Of a stretch of DNA of 64,000 nucleotides, positions 38,027 through 47,559 are shown in pieces. How positions within the stretch are numbered: the stretch's first letter is position 1; each line of letters starts with the position of its first letter. This stretch comes from Paenibacillus sp. FSL K6-3182 (GTDB lineage Bacteria; Bacillota; Bacilli; Paenibacillales; Paenibacillaceae). Under the pieces are notes generated by a model that worked only from the letters and a program-made list of their open reading frames with translations, ran no database searches and was not told where the DNA came from. The stretch lies in assembly GCF_037976325.1 (NCBI RefSeq), contig NZ_CP150265.1, forward strand, positions 6,737,001 through 6,801,000, written 5' to 3'. The position numbers and the translations under genes were made by a program.

Positions 38027-41000
38027 CTACTTAACCGACGCCGCTAAAATATCGCCATAAGCCCAATGATTGCTAGCAACATCCTTCCACGGGGATGAGG
38101 TTACGCCGACTAGATTGCCTCTGCCGAGTACTTTGTTGATCATGCTGACTGCTTCTGCACGCGTCAGCGCGTTATTTGGCTTAAAGCTTCCATCCGCATA
38201 ACCATTAGTGATTCCAGCGGCTTGCACATTTAGAATAGCTGCCTTCGCCCAATGAGTCGAAATATCGGTAAAACCTGCTCCAGCCTTTGGTGCAACACCG
38301 ATAAGCGTGGATATAAGCTTCGCCATTTCAGCGCGTGTCATTGCTTTTTCAGCACCAAACGTTCCATCTTCATACCCTTGCATTAAGCCCATTTTTGTTA
38401 CTTTCGAAATCGCATCCTTCGCCCAATTGCCTGCGAGAACATCATTATAAGGAATGTCCGCCTCAGTTGCTACCTGCTTAACGATTCTTGACAGAATAAC
38501 CGCCATCTCAGCACGGGTAATCTTGTTTTCCGGCCTAAATGTACCATCCTTATAACCATTCATATAAGCGGTACCCAAGCTAGAATCGGCTAAGCCCTCC
38601 ACATGGACGAGTGAAAAAAGACTGAATTTGTCGACTGTGAATTGAAGGCCCATCTCGCCCTTGTCGTTAAACGGTACGATAATGCCCTTCAGCAGCTGCT
38701 TCGTTCCGTCGCTGTGCTCGATATATACAGCCAGGTCCTTCCGGTCTGCTTCGCTCAGCTTCACATCCTTCAAAGGCAAAATGAGGGTTACATTGCCTTT
38801 TGGCAAATTCGTTTCAATGTTCATCGGACGGCCTATTATAGATGCCTCTTTATTTCCTGCAACGATCCTTAACATCGCTTCTTTATTCGCTCGACCCGCA
38901 ATTTCCTGCTTCTTCGCTTCCTCCTTAACCGGTGTAAAACGAATGAACAGATCCTCCAGTGATGACTGAAGCAAACCGCTAGCCACCATTATCTTAACGT
39001 TTTCTGTCGATATGCCTAAATCAATTTTTGCATCTGCGAACACTTTTTTTGCTTCCTTCGGCAGAGTGACAGAAGTTAGCGTTACTTCATCCTTCGTATC
39101 AGGAATCGTGATCGTAACCAATTTGTGTCCCGCTGCTGTGACGCTGTTTACAGCTTTTTGCGCTTGATCAACTGTAATAGGTACATCATCCGTTTTCTTG
39201 CCATCCGCTTGTGTCGTACGCGTGATTACAACCCTAGCAGCATTTTCAACATCAATCGTGATGAGCTCCTTAGCTGGAGCATTCGTGGTTACGGGTGCCG
39301 ATGTTGGTGTTATCGTTGGTGTTGCCGACGGCGTCGGCGCTATTGTTTCTTCCGGCGTTGCCGTTGGTGTTGCTGACGGTGATGCTGTTGACGTTGGCGT
39401 TGCTGACGGTGTTGCCGATGGCACTGTCGCCGCATTCACCTCAAACTTCACACCATCCACCAACATATACTCGCCGGATTTTTTAACCGCCTTAATCGTA
39501 TGAGCGCCATTTGCTAACCCAGATATGCTGTATACCGCTTGCTGGGTCAGTCTGCTCGCATGATGCGCGCTTACCGTTTCTTTAAATACATCGTCAACAT
39601 AGATGTCTATGTCACCTTGAGAAGCTGACATCGGCGCAATTAATGTTATGCCGGTTCCAGTAAACGAATATTCAACATAGTCGCCATCCGTCTCCGTAGC
39701 GTGCAGGTCATTTTGATAATCGCCTTTATAGGAAATGGCTAAGCTCAACGCTCCATCCGGCTGTGCGGCAAGATATTCTTTTTTAACTGTAATCACACTA
39801 CCGGATATTGTGTAATCACTGCCCGCTGCAAGCGTTGCAGCACCATTCGCAATACCAAGCAGATTGCTACCATCAATACTAAGCGTTGTCGTTACATCGA
39901 CTTGTACCGTCTTGTCAAAGCTTGCAGCATCCGGACTAATCATATCTGCAATTCTAAACTGTAATTGGTCTAACAGCATATAATACCCGGATTTCTTAAC
40001 GACCTTAATCTTATGTGTTCCTTCAGACAATCCCTCAATACTATAAACCGTCTGCCTAATTTGCCGGCTAGTATTGTACGTGCTGATCGTTTGCTTAAAC
40101 ACGTCATCCACATAAACATCGATATCCCCTTGCGAGGAATCCTTCTCCGTTACGATCTCAATGCCTGTTCCCTCAAACCGATATTCAAAATAATCGTTGT
40201 TCGCCTCCGTGTAATGGACATCATCCTTGTAATCGCCTAATCCACGGTTTCTGCCATGCTGCCATGCACCCTTATAAGAGATTCCGCTATCATCATTATT
40301 AATAGATACATAGCGGCCTCTAGACGTATCGCTTACTGCGATAGCCAGTATTTGCGCGGCTCCACCGCTAAAAGACAACGTCAGATTGGTCATTCCATTT
40401 GGCTTGGCCGCAAGGAATTCCTTCTTAATCGTAAGCTGGTCGCCCGACAACTGAAAATCGACGCCTGCCTGCAAAGCCGCCGCACCATCAGCAATACCGC
40501 TCAAGCTGTTTCCGTTAAAGGTGAGCTTCGTCCAAATATCTGCTTGTGCATTCGCTCTTTTGTCGAAGCTTAATGCGCTTGGGACCATTGTGCTGTTCTG
40601 ACCTGTCGTATCACTTACGACAATCGATAGGTTCTGTGCCATTCCGTGATCAAAGCTAAAGCTTAGATTCACCATGCCGAGCGGCAATGATGCCAGATAC
40701 GCTTTATTAATCGTGACTGTATCGTCCAAAACGATATAATCGCTGCCTGCCGCCAACGTCGTTGTGCCATTCGAAATACCGGCAAGCGTATTTCCATTCA
40801 GCGTTAACGTTGTTGCGATATCTGCTTGCATATCTGCCTTCTTATTAAAGCTGGCTGTGACTGGGTTAATTGTGCTGTTAGCAGCAGATGAATCACTTAC
40901 AGCAATCGCCAGCGTCTGTGTCGCTCCGCCATCAAAGGTAAAGATCAAGCTCGCAGTCCCAAGAGGCTGTGCCGCCAAATATTCCTTTTTAAACGTCACC

Positions 41001-43570
41001 ACATTGCCAACAACCGTATAATCCGTGCCCGCTATCAAGGCTCCTGAACCGCCTGCAATACTGCTTAGGCTGCTTCCATCGACTGTTGTCGAAAGAGTAA
41101 AATCAGCCTGCTGCCCATCAGCCTTATCAAACATTCCACTGCTCGCGCTAATTAAATCCGGCACACTAATTCTCAGCTTATCAAGCAGCAGGAAGTAACC
41201 GGACTTCTTCACCGCTTTAAGCGTGTGGGTTCCGTTAGTGAATCCTGTTATGTTGAATACTGGCTGCTGTGCCAGCCTTCCGATGTTGTAGGTACTGATC
41301 GTTCGCTGGAATACGTTGTCCATATAGATGTCTATTTCGCCTTGTGAAGGATCCAGCTCGGTAATGAATTCAATGCCCGTTCCCGTAAACGTATACTCAA
41401 AATAATCGTTGTTGTTCGCCTCCGCATAATGCACATCATCCATATAATCGCCAAGTCCGCGGTTATAGCTGCGGTTCCAGCCGCCTGTATAGACAATAGA
41501 CGGATGGTCATCATTGATGGAAATCGACCCGCCTTCAGATGTATCCCTTACGACTAAGGAAACATGCTGCTCCGCTCCTGCACTGAATGAGAAGGTTAAA
41601 GCCGTCGTTCCCATAGGAAGCCCCGCTAGATACTCCTTCTTAATCGTCAGCTGGCTTCCCGAAACAGTATAGTCCGTGCCGATTGCCAAAGCGTTTCCTT
41701 CATGCGCAGCGCCCGTTAATTCATTGCCGTTTAACGAGGTCGTCAGCGTAATATCAGCTTGAGAGGACAGCTTCTTATCAAAACTCACTGTTGCAGGAGT
41801 AACCCTACTATCCCTTATTGTCGTGTCGGTTACGGTTATGGCAAAGGTCTGTGATGCCCCGCCGCTAAACGCAAACGTTAAATTCGTAATGCCTGCCTGT
41901 CTTGCTGCTAGATACTCTTTTTTAATCGTAACGGTATCACCTGATACGGTGTAATCCGTACCAGACACCAGTACCGTTCCATTGTTAGTGATACTATTCA
42001 GTGTATTTCCGTTCAGCGTCATCACCGTCGCAGCATCAGACTGCTCCGAAGCCTTCTTATTGAAGCTTGCCGCAGATGGGCTAATACTGCTGTTTAGCGC
42101 TGTGTTATCCCTTACATCAATAATGAGATTTTGCTTGTCTCCGACTAGCTCCTGCCCGCCGTTGCGAACCCAATGGCCCGAATATTTCATTCCGGTATCG
42201 TCGTCATTAGCAGCTGCTGTTCCATCCTGTGCCACTACCTTGAACAACCTCGAAGCATGCGAAGCCAAATTTTCATCACTGTATCCAGTCGCAAATGAGC
42301 CCAAATCCTCATGGCTCCACAGATCACGGACAGTGGCTGGACCGGTGATGCCAATATCACTCCAATTCACGTTAACCGTCGCAGCAGAGCTTCCGAGATT
42401 AAAGAATCCCACCGTATAGCTTCCGTCACCATTATTCGCATACCACACCTGCTGCTCCGTCGCTGTCGATACAGGATGCCCCGGCCTGCCAGCCTGATTG
42501 ACCGCGATTACTTCTTCATTCGTCAACAGCTCGATGCCGTAATCGTCCAACTTTGTCATGTCATTGCCGATGTATAATTGCGCCGATGAAATCGCCCAGA
42601 ACGACATCGCCGACATCCGCTCGTCCTTCGTGATGCCATCCATTGTTCCATTTCCGATATTCAATGAATCAAAATCATTCCAGCCGCCTGGACCTGCATG
42701 ACGCCAGAACTGCTCTGCTTTCGGGAATAATCTAGCGATATTAGGCCAAGCCGTTAAACCCCCGTTGCTGCAGTAGCATTCGATGTCCCAGTCCACACGC
42801 CATCCGTTTGCATACTGCTTCCAGTAATCGATGTATTTGATATCAAGCGCCCAGGAAAGCTCCAGCCAAATTTGGTGGGGAGCCAGCGCCTGCGACCAAG
42901 CCTTTACATCGTCACGCGCATCCAGCGAAAGGTCAGAAATACCTGAGCCTGGCGTCACGCTGTCAAATTTCAAAAAGTCGATTCCCCATTCTCCATAAAG
43001 GTCGGCAATTGAATTTATGTAGCTCTGCGCGCATGGCTGGCTGAAATCTATTTTGTAGCCAAGCCCCCAATAATCCGACTCCTGAATCGGCTGAGCCGCG
43101 ATGTCCTTCATCGAGCAGCCCGGAGCGCCATAGATCGGCAGATCCTGATCATACGCTTGCGGCGATAAACCTGGAATGCCATACAAGCCGATCTTTTGCC
43201 CATTCGCATGGACGTAATCAATCACCTCTTGAAAGCCATTTGGATATAAAGTTGTACTCGGAATTGGCCGCCCATACTCGTCCATTCCGCCATTCCATGC
43301 CGCATCGATATTAATATACTCGTAGCCATAAGGCTGAAGTTTCTCATGCATTGCATCCGATTGTGCCTTAATATTGTCTGCGTTAATCCACTGCCCATTG
43401 CCCGTATAAACCTGCAAGCTGTAGCTGCTCCAGCCCATATATGGCTTCGCAGCTAATCCATTATTCGCCGCCTCCGCAACATCTGTTTTTGGTATCACGA
43501 TTCCCAGCTGCGCTGTAATCATCACAACGATTAGCAGCCACAAACGTGATTTCTTCATTATTTGCGTCAT
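38027..43570 (-). CDS. Giant surface GH27 alpha-galactosidase-like enzyme with X2, carbohydrate-binding-like and SLH modules
   Basis: 1847 residues. A signal peptide of about 35 residues is followed by a GH27 barrel (about 36-360: PYMGWSSYSLQ, YINIDAAWNGG, nucleophile Asp in FLKFDSV, acid/base region RVDWDIEC) and a beta domain to about 450. Then come X2-like Ig modules at about 492-583, 585-678, 805-895, 897-989, 990-1083 and a short sixth at 1207-1280. They alternate with three copies of a beta-sandwich module (about 683-802, 1088-1206 and a shortened one to 1378; DYFEYTFTGTGIE, SQGDIDVYVDDVF, KKSGYYMLLD). A Thr/Pro linker, a ~220-residue domain and three SLH repeats follow. It should hydrolyse alpha-galactose or beta-L-arabinopyranose side chains at the cell surface. 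GGAG lies 7 bases before the ATG. Confidence 0.93.
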   Translation of the reverse strand: MTQIMKKSRLWLLIVVMITAQLGIVIPKTDVAEAANNGLAAKPYMGWSSYSLQVYTGNGQWINADNIKAQSDAMHEKLQPYGYEYINIDAAWNGGMDEYGRPIPSTTLYPNGFQEVIDYVHANGQKIGLYGIPGLSPQAYDQDLPIYGAPGCSMKDIAAQPIQESDYWGLGYKIDFSQPCAQSYINSIADLYGEWGIDFLKFDSVTPGSGISDLSLDARDDVKAWSQALAPHQIWLELSWALDIKYIDYWKQYANGWRVDWDIECYCSNGGLTAWPNIARLFPKAEQFWRHAGPGGWNDFDSLNIGNGTMDGITKDERMSAMSFWAISSAQLYIGNDMTKLDDYGIELLTNEEVIAVNQAGRPGHPVSTATEQQVWYANNGDGSYTVGFFNLGSSAATVNVNWSDIGITGPATVRDLWSHEDLGSFATGYSDENLASHASRLFKVVAQDGTAAANDDDTGMKYSGHWVRNGGQELVGDKQNLIIDVRDNTALNSSISPSAASFNKKASEQSDAATVMTLNGNTLNSITNNGTVLVSGTDYTVSGDTVTIKKEYLAARQAGITNLTFAFSGGASQTFAITVTDTTIRDSRVTPATVSFDKKLSSQADITLTTSLNGNELTGAAHEGNALAIGTDYTVSGSQLTIKKEYLAGLPMGTTALTFSFSAGAEQHVSLVVRDTSEGGSISINDDHPSIVYTGGWNRSYNRGLGDYMDDVHYAEANNNDYFEYTFTGTGIEFITELDPSQGEIDIYMDNVFQRTISTYNIGRLAQQPVFNITGFTNGTHTLKAVKKSGYFLLLDKLRISVPDLISASSGMFDKADGQQADFTLSTTVDGSSLSSIAGGSGALIAGTDYTVVGNVVTFKKEYLAAQPLGTASLIFTFDGGATQTLAIAVSDSSAANSTINPVTASFNKKADMQADIATTLTLNGNTLAGISNGTTTLAAGSDYIVLDDTVTINKAYLASLPLGMVNLSFSFDHGMAQNLSIVVSDTTGQNSTMVPSALSFDKRANAQADIWTKLTFNGNSLSGIADGAAALQAGVDFQLSGDQLTIKKEFLAAKPNGMTNLTLSFSGGAAQILAIAVSDTSRGRYVSINNDDSGISYKGAWQHGRNRGLGDYKDDVHYTEANNDYFEYRFEGTGIEIVTEKDSSQGDIDVYVDDVFKQTISTYNTSRQIRQTVYSIEGLSEGTHKIKVVKKSGYYMLLDQLQFRIADMISPDAASFDKTVQVDVTTTLSIDGSNLLGIANGAATLAAGSDYTISGSVITVKKEYLAAQPDGALSLAISYKGDYQNDLHATETDGDYVEYSFTGTGITLIAPMSASQGDIDIYVDDVFKETVSAHHASRLTQQAVYSISGLANGAHTIKAVKKSGEYMLVDGVKFEVNAATVPSATPSATPTSTASPSATPTATPEETIAPTPSATPTITPTSAPVTTNAPAKELITIDVENAARVVITRTTQADGKKTDDVPITVDQAQKAVNSVTAAGHKLVTITIPDTKDEVTLTSVTLPKEAKKVFADAKIDLGISTENVKIMVASGLLQSSLEDLFIRFTPVKEEAKKQEIAGRANKEAMLRIVAGNKEASIIGRPMNIETNLPKGNVTLILPLKDVKLSEADRKDLAVYIEHSDGTKQLLKGIIVPFNDKGEMGLQFTVDKFSLFSLVHVEGLADSSLGTAYMNGYKDGTFRPENKITRAEMAVILSRIVKQVATEADIPYNDVLAGNWAKDAISKVTKMGLMQGYEDGTFGAEKAMTRAEMAKLISTLIGVAPKAGAGFTDISTHWAKAAILNVQAAGITNGYADGSFKPNNALTRAEAVSMINKVLGRGNLVGVTSSPWKDVASNHWAYGDILAASVK

Positions 43571-43646
43571 TATTTAGCTCCTTTGTTTATGAAATAGGAT
43601 CAGGCTTTTATCTCGCAATAAAGAACCTGATCCTTTGAAATCACTA

Positions 43647-45320
43647 TTATTTAAATGATTGGTCGTATGCTTTTTGCAAAATTTCAAGATAACGATCGAT
43701 TTTCAGATCCTTGAGTCCCTTCACGTAACCGTCCCAATCCTTCTCAAGCGATTTATTTCCGGTAATGAATTGAAGCGCATTTTGCTCAATAAACGACTTA
43801 ATGTTTGTTTGCAAAATGCTTGCCTCATCGATTTCCGCTGAATCAATCCAAATCGCCCACAATGGGAAAAGCTCCTTCGGCTCATGGCCTTGGTACAGCA
43901 GCGTCGCTTGATACAGTCTGCGCTCATAGTTGGCGGAATCATAAATATCCGTACCTTGAACCCAGCTGTCTCGGTATTCCCTTGGCATGTAGAAGTGAGC
44001 CGTTCCGCTCCAGCCTGCATTACGAGGGGCTTCGCCTTCAACCGCAGGAATCGTTGCTACCTTCGGTGTAACGCCTTCTCCAAGCGCTACTTCGCCTTCC
44101 TTCGGCTTTCTCCAGTCGATGCCTTCCATGCCGGAAGCGCCATTCGTTTGTCCTTCTTCTGTAAACATGTAATCCACCAATTTAATAAGCGCAATTTTTT
44201 GTTCTTCAGATGCTTTATTTGTGATTACAAATTTTGCTCCCGGCGCAACGCCGCCGCCATCATGAGTCGCGAACGAGCCATGTGGTCCTGTAAGCGGAGG
44301 TACGGGGTTATAATCAGCTGAGTTTTTGTTGCCTACATCGATGTTTACGAATATAGCAGGATGCATGCCGGCGCCAGCGCCCAAAATTTGAGCATCGCCA
44401 TTTTCGCCAATCTTTTTGAAAGCTTCCGCATTTTGTGCAAAGGCACCCGGATCGATTAAGCCTTCATCGTATAACGATTTAATATACGTTAAGCCTTCTC
44501 TCCATTCCGGCTTAAGCGCAGCCGACTCTACTTTGCCATTGGTTAGATTCAAGTAATTCCGGTCATCGTCATAGACAAAACCATTCATGAGGAATGGAAT
44601 GACGCGTACGCCAAAATCCTCAATTGAACCGCTGAGCGGCACTTCATCAGCAATGCCATTGCCGTTTGGATCTTGTGTTTTGAATGCTTTCAATACAGTT
44701 TTAAACTCTTCAGGCGTTTTGGGCATTTCCAGCTGCAATTTATCCAGCCATTTCGTATTCAACCACATTTTGTTCGGATACGAGCAGTGGAAGCACTGGC
44801 TGTAAGCGACAAGTCCGTAAATATTTCCATCGGGTGCCGTGTTGAACGCTCTTAAGTCAGAGTTATTTTCCATGGCTGCTTTGATGTTTGGCGCATATTG
44901 CTCGATCAGATCGTTCAGAGGCACCAGCACCCCTTGTTTTCCATACTTCACAACATCAGCCTGTGTGAATTGATCAATGTAGCCAGGAAGCATATACGCA
45001 TCCGGGTAATCTCCGCTCGCTAATGAAATTTGACGTTTTTCCTTCGCGCCATCCGGAGGTGTCGTTTCAAATTTAAGTTTGATGTTGAATTTCTCTTCTA
45101 CAAATTTGGTAAATTTATTCGTTGCCATATCGATATTCGGCTCTTGTACCGCAAATATCGTAATTTCAACCGGTGCGGTTGCTCCCGTCTCTTCCGATTG
45201 TTCCTTTGGCGTATTTGTTGCCTTATTAGTGTTGGAAGTTCCTTTATTATTCGAGCACGCGGCAAGCACCAAGCTGATCATCAGCATGATTGCGAGCAAA
45301 CTTACGAGTCTCTTTTTCAA
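43647..45320 (-). CDS. Carbohydrate ABC transporter substrate-binding lipoprotein (paralog 1)
   Basis: 557 residues beginning with a TTG (GGGAG 8 bases upstream). Signal peptide and lipobox LVLAAC, then an Asn/Thr-rich linker. The body is an LplA/YtcQ-like binding protein. GAKEKRQISLASGDYPDAY, NTAPDGNIYGLVAYSQCFHCSYPNKMW and YIKSLYDEGLIDPGAFAQNAEA are almost identical in the paralog at 47560-49200. The CFHC pair is unusual for this family and could form a disulphide or bind metal outside the membrane. Lies between the permease pair and the GH27 gene. Confidence 0.93.
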   Translation of the reverse strand: MKKRLVSLLAIMLMISLVLAACSNNKGTSNTNKATNTPKEQSEETGATAPVEITIFAVQEPNIDMATNKFTKFVEEKFNIKLKFETTPPDGAKEKRQISLASGDYPDAYMLPGYIDQFTQADVVKYGKQGVLVPLNDLIEQYAPNIKAAMENNSDLRAFNTAPDGNIYGLVAYSQCFHCSYPNKMWLNTKWLDKLQLEMPKTPEEFKTVLKAFKTQDPNGNGIADEVPLSGSIEDFGVRVIPFLMNGFVYDDDRNYLNLTNGKVESAALKPEWREGLTYIKSLYDEGLIDPGAFAQNAEAFKKIGENGDAQILGAGAGMHPAIFVNIDVGNKNSADYNPVPPLTGPHGSFATHDGGGVAPGAKFVITNKASEEQKIALIKLVDYMFTEEGQTNGASGMEGIDWRKPKEGEVALGEGVTPKVATIPAVEGEAPRNAGWSGTAHFYMPREYRDSWVQGTDIYDSANYERRLYQATLLYQGHEPKELFPLWAIWIDSAEIDEASILQTNIKSFIEQNALQFITGNKSLEKDWDGYVKGLKDLKIDRYLEILQKAYDQSFK

Positions 45321-45427
45321 ATGTATCGCTCCCTTTTTCGATTTGTGCCATACTTTTGTATTGCAATTACACTACAAATGAACCACCTCCTCTCATCCAA
45401 ACCGGTGTAGTCTCTGCCTCTTTCCGG

Positions 45428-46348
45428 TTAGCCTTTGACTGAGCCAACAAGCATCCCTTGTACGAAATAGCGCTGTACGAAAGGATAAATAATAAGAACC
45501 GGCAGCGTAGCTACTACGATCAGCGAATATTTAAGCAGCTCTGACAGCTGCTGCCTTTCCACTTGCTTCAAGGCATCCGTTACGCTTGCGCTGTTGTTCA
45601 TAATGATGATGCTCCTCAGAACGAGTTGAAGCGGAAACAACTTCGCTGATTTGAGATAGATTAAGGCATCGAAGTAGGCATTCCATTGACCTACGCCGTA
45701 CATTAGGAAAAGCACCGCAAGAATGGGCTTGGATAACGGAATAACCACGCTTCGCATAAATCTGATGTCGCTGCAGCCATCGATCTCGCTTGCTTCAAAC
45801 AATTCATCTGGAATGGACGACTGGAAGAAGGAGCGTGCAATAATGACCTGCCATACCCAAACGGCATTCGGAATGAGCAGCGCCCACCGCGAATCGATCA
45901 TGCCAAACTCCTTCACCACCATGTACGTCGGAATCAAACCGCCGCTGAAGAGCATGGTGAACGTAATGAGCATCATAATGACGCTGCGGCCAAAAAAGGA
46001 TTTGCGCGACATCGGATACGCAATCATGACCGTAAGCGTTACGCTGATTAACGTTCCTGCTGCGGTATAGAATAGCGAGTTCCCGTACCCTCTCATAATT
46101 TCAGGCGTATCGAACAGAACCTTAAAGCCCTTAAAGGAAATATCAACAGGCCACAGCCAGACACGGCCTGAAGTAACGGCTGCCGGGCTGCTGATCGAGC
46201 TGCTGATAATATAAATGAGCGGATAAATAACCGCGATCAACACAACCGCCAATATGGCATAAATAATGAACAAAAAAATCTTATCGCCTGTTGAATCCTT
46301 AATCGTTTGTCTGATTGGTGCCTGCGATGCTATCTTCGTTGATGCCAT
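45428..46348 (-). CDS. Carbohydrate ABC transporter permease (MalG/YtcP type)
   Basis: 306 residues, six spans. EASEIDGCSDIRFMRSVVIPLSKPILA is the EAA loop that contacts the ATPase, and YPFVQRYFVQGMLVGSVKG is the typical end. AAGGGGAG lies 8 bases before the ATG. Sixteen bp separate it from the partner permease. Paralogous to the permease at 28843-29754. Confidence 0.94.
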   Translation of the reverse strand: MASTKIASQAPIRQTIKDSTGDKIFLFIIYAILAVVLIAVIYPLIYIISSSISSPAAVTSGRVWLWPVDISFKGFKVLFDTPEIMRGYGNSLFYTAAGTLISVTLTVMIAYPMSRKSFFGRSVIMMLITFTMLFSGGLIPTYMVVKEFGMIDSRWALLIPNAVWVWQVIIARSFFQSSIPDELFEASEIDGCSDIRFMRSVVIPLSKPILAVLFLMYGVGQWNAYFDALIYLKSAKLFPLQLVLRSIIIMNNSASVTDALKQVERQQLSELLKYSLIVVATLPVLIIYPFVQRYFVQGMLVGSVKG

Positions 46349-46363
46349 AGGCGCACTCCCCTT

Positions 46364-47311
46364 TTACCAAATGCTTGATTTCATAAACCGTTTGGCCAAA
46401 CCGTTAACCGTGAACAGCAGCAAGAGATTGATGAATGAATTAAACAAGCCTACCGCTGTAGCGAAGCTGTAATTGGCATTTAAGAGCCCAATTTTGTACA
46501 CGTATGTGGCGATTATTTCGGAATTAACGATATTGAGCTGATTTTGCAGCAAATAAATTTTCTCGAAGCCAATCGCCATTACGCTGCCTACATTTAAAAT
46601 GAGAATGATCGTAATCGTCGGCAAAATGCCCGGCAAATCAACGTGGACGATTTTCTGAAATCGCGAAGCGCCATCCACTTTGGCAGCCTCATAAAGCGTA
46701 GGATCGATGCCCGCAAGCGCCGCTAAATAAATGACCGCGGAATAACCAGCCGTCTGCCAAATATCCGACCAGACAAAGATCGATCGGAACATGCTGGCTT
46801 CACCAAGGAAGTTGACTGAATCCATGCCGAAGTAGTGGAGCGCCACATTCACAAAGCCAAGCCGCGGCGCCAGAAACATCATAATGATCGAAACCATAAC
46901 GACTGTAGATATGAAATAAGGAGCGAAGGTGACCAGCTGTACAAGCCGTTTGAAACGGCCATTTCGCACTTCATTAAGCATCAATGCCAAAATAATTGGA
47001 ATCGGAAACCCCGCGAGCAATAAATAACCGCTGACGTATATGGTGTTCTTGACCAGAGTCCAGAACATCGGATTTTCAAAAAAAAGCCTGAAGTTTTTGA
47101 GCCCGACCCATTCGCTGCCCCAAATGCCTTTGATGACGTTGTAATCCTTAAAGGCAAGCACCGCATTCAGCATCGGGTAATATTTAAAAATAAGAAAAAA
47201 CAATACAGGCGGTATAATGATAAGGTACAGCTGCCAATGCTTCTTGAAGCTTCTGCTCGCTTCATCCGCAAGGCTGCGCTTGCTCTTTTGCTTCAACAGC
47301 TTGTTATTCAA
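46364..47311 (-). CDS. Carbohydrate ABC transporter permease (LplB type)
   Basis: About 315 residues. YLIIIPPVLFFLIFKYYPMLNAVLAFKDY is the first span region and EAAKVDGASRFQKIVHVDLPGILPT the EAA loop. The frame is open to 47443, but the first ~44 residues (Cys/Lys-rich, MYVKRRKCTC) look non-coding. I place the start at a TTG (47311) giving LNNKLLKQKSKRSLADE; the AGGGGGG about 20 bases upstream could instead serve a CTG or ATT nearby, so the exact start is uncertain. First gene of a permease-permease-lipoprotein-GH27 operon. Confidence 0.9.
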   Translation of the reverse strand: MNNKLLKQKSKRSLADEASRSFKKHWQLYLIIIPPVLFFLIFKYYPMLNAVLAFKDYNVIKGIWGSEWVGLKNFRLFFENPMFWTLVKNTIYVSGYLLLAGFPIPIILALMLNEVRNGRFKRLVQLVTFAPYFISTVVMVSIIMMFLAPRLGFVNVALHYFGMDSVNFLGEASMFRSIFVWSDIWQTAGYSAVIYLAALAGIDPTLYEAAKVDGASRFQKIVHVDLPGILPTITIILILNVGSVMAIGFEKIYLLQNQLNIVNSEIIATYVYKIGLLNANYSFATAVGLFNSFINLLLLFTVNGLAKRFMKSSIW

Positions 47312-47513
47312 TACAATCTCTTTTTCCAGAACAATCCCCCCTAGGTAGCTAATGGCCGATGAAATGACAGCGCTTTCTATACGATGATCATAGTAGAAAT
47401 CCACATTATCCAAACAGGTACATTTGCGTCTTTTAACGTACAATAACCCCTGTTTTCAGGGGGCAAATCGCCGCAGCGGCGTACAATTTTCAGGATTGCT
47501 GCTAATAAACGCC

Positions 47514-47544
47514 AAAAAAACCCGACTGCTTGGGCAGTCGGGTT
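47514..47544 (-). terminator. Intrinsic terminator of binding lipoprotein paralog 2
   Basis: AACCCGACTGC pairs with GCAGTCGGGTT (4-base loop). On the minus strand seven T follow, so it ends the upstream lipoprotein transcript before the permease operon. Confidence 0.9.
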
Positions 47545-47559
47545 CTTTCTTATGCATTT

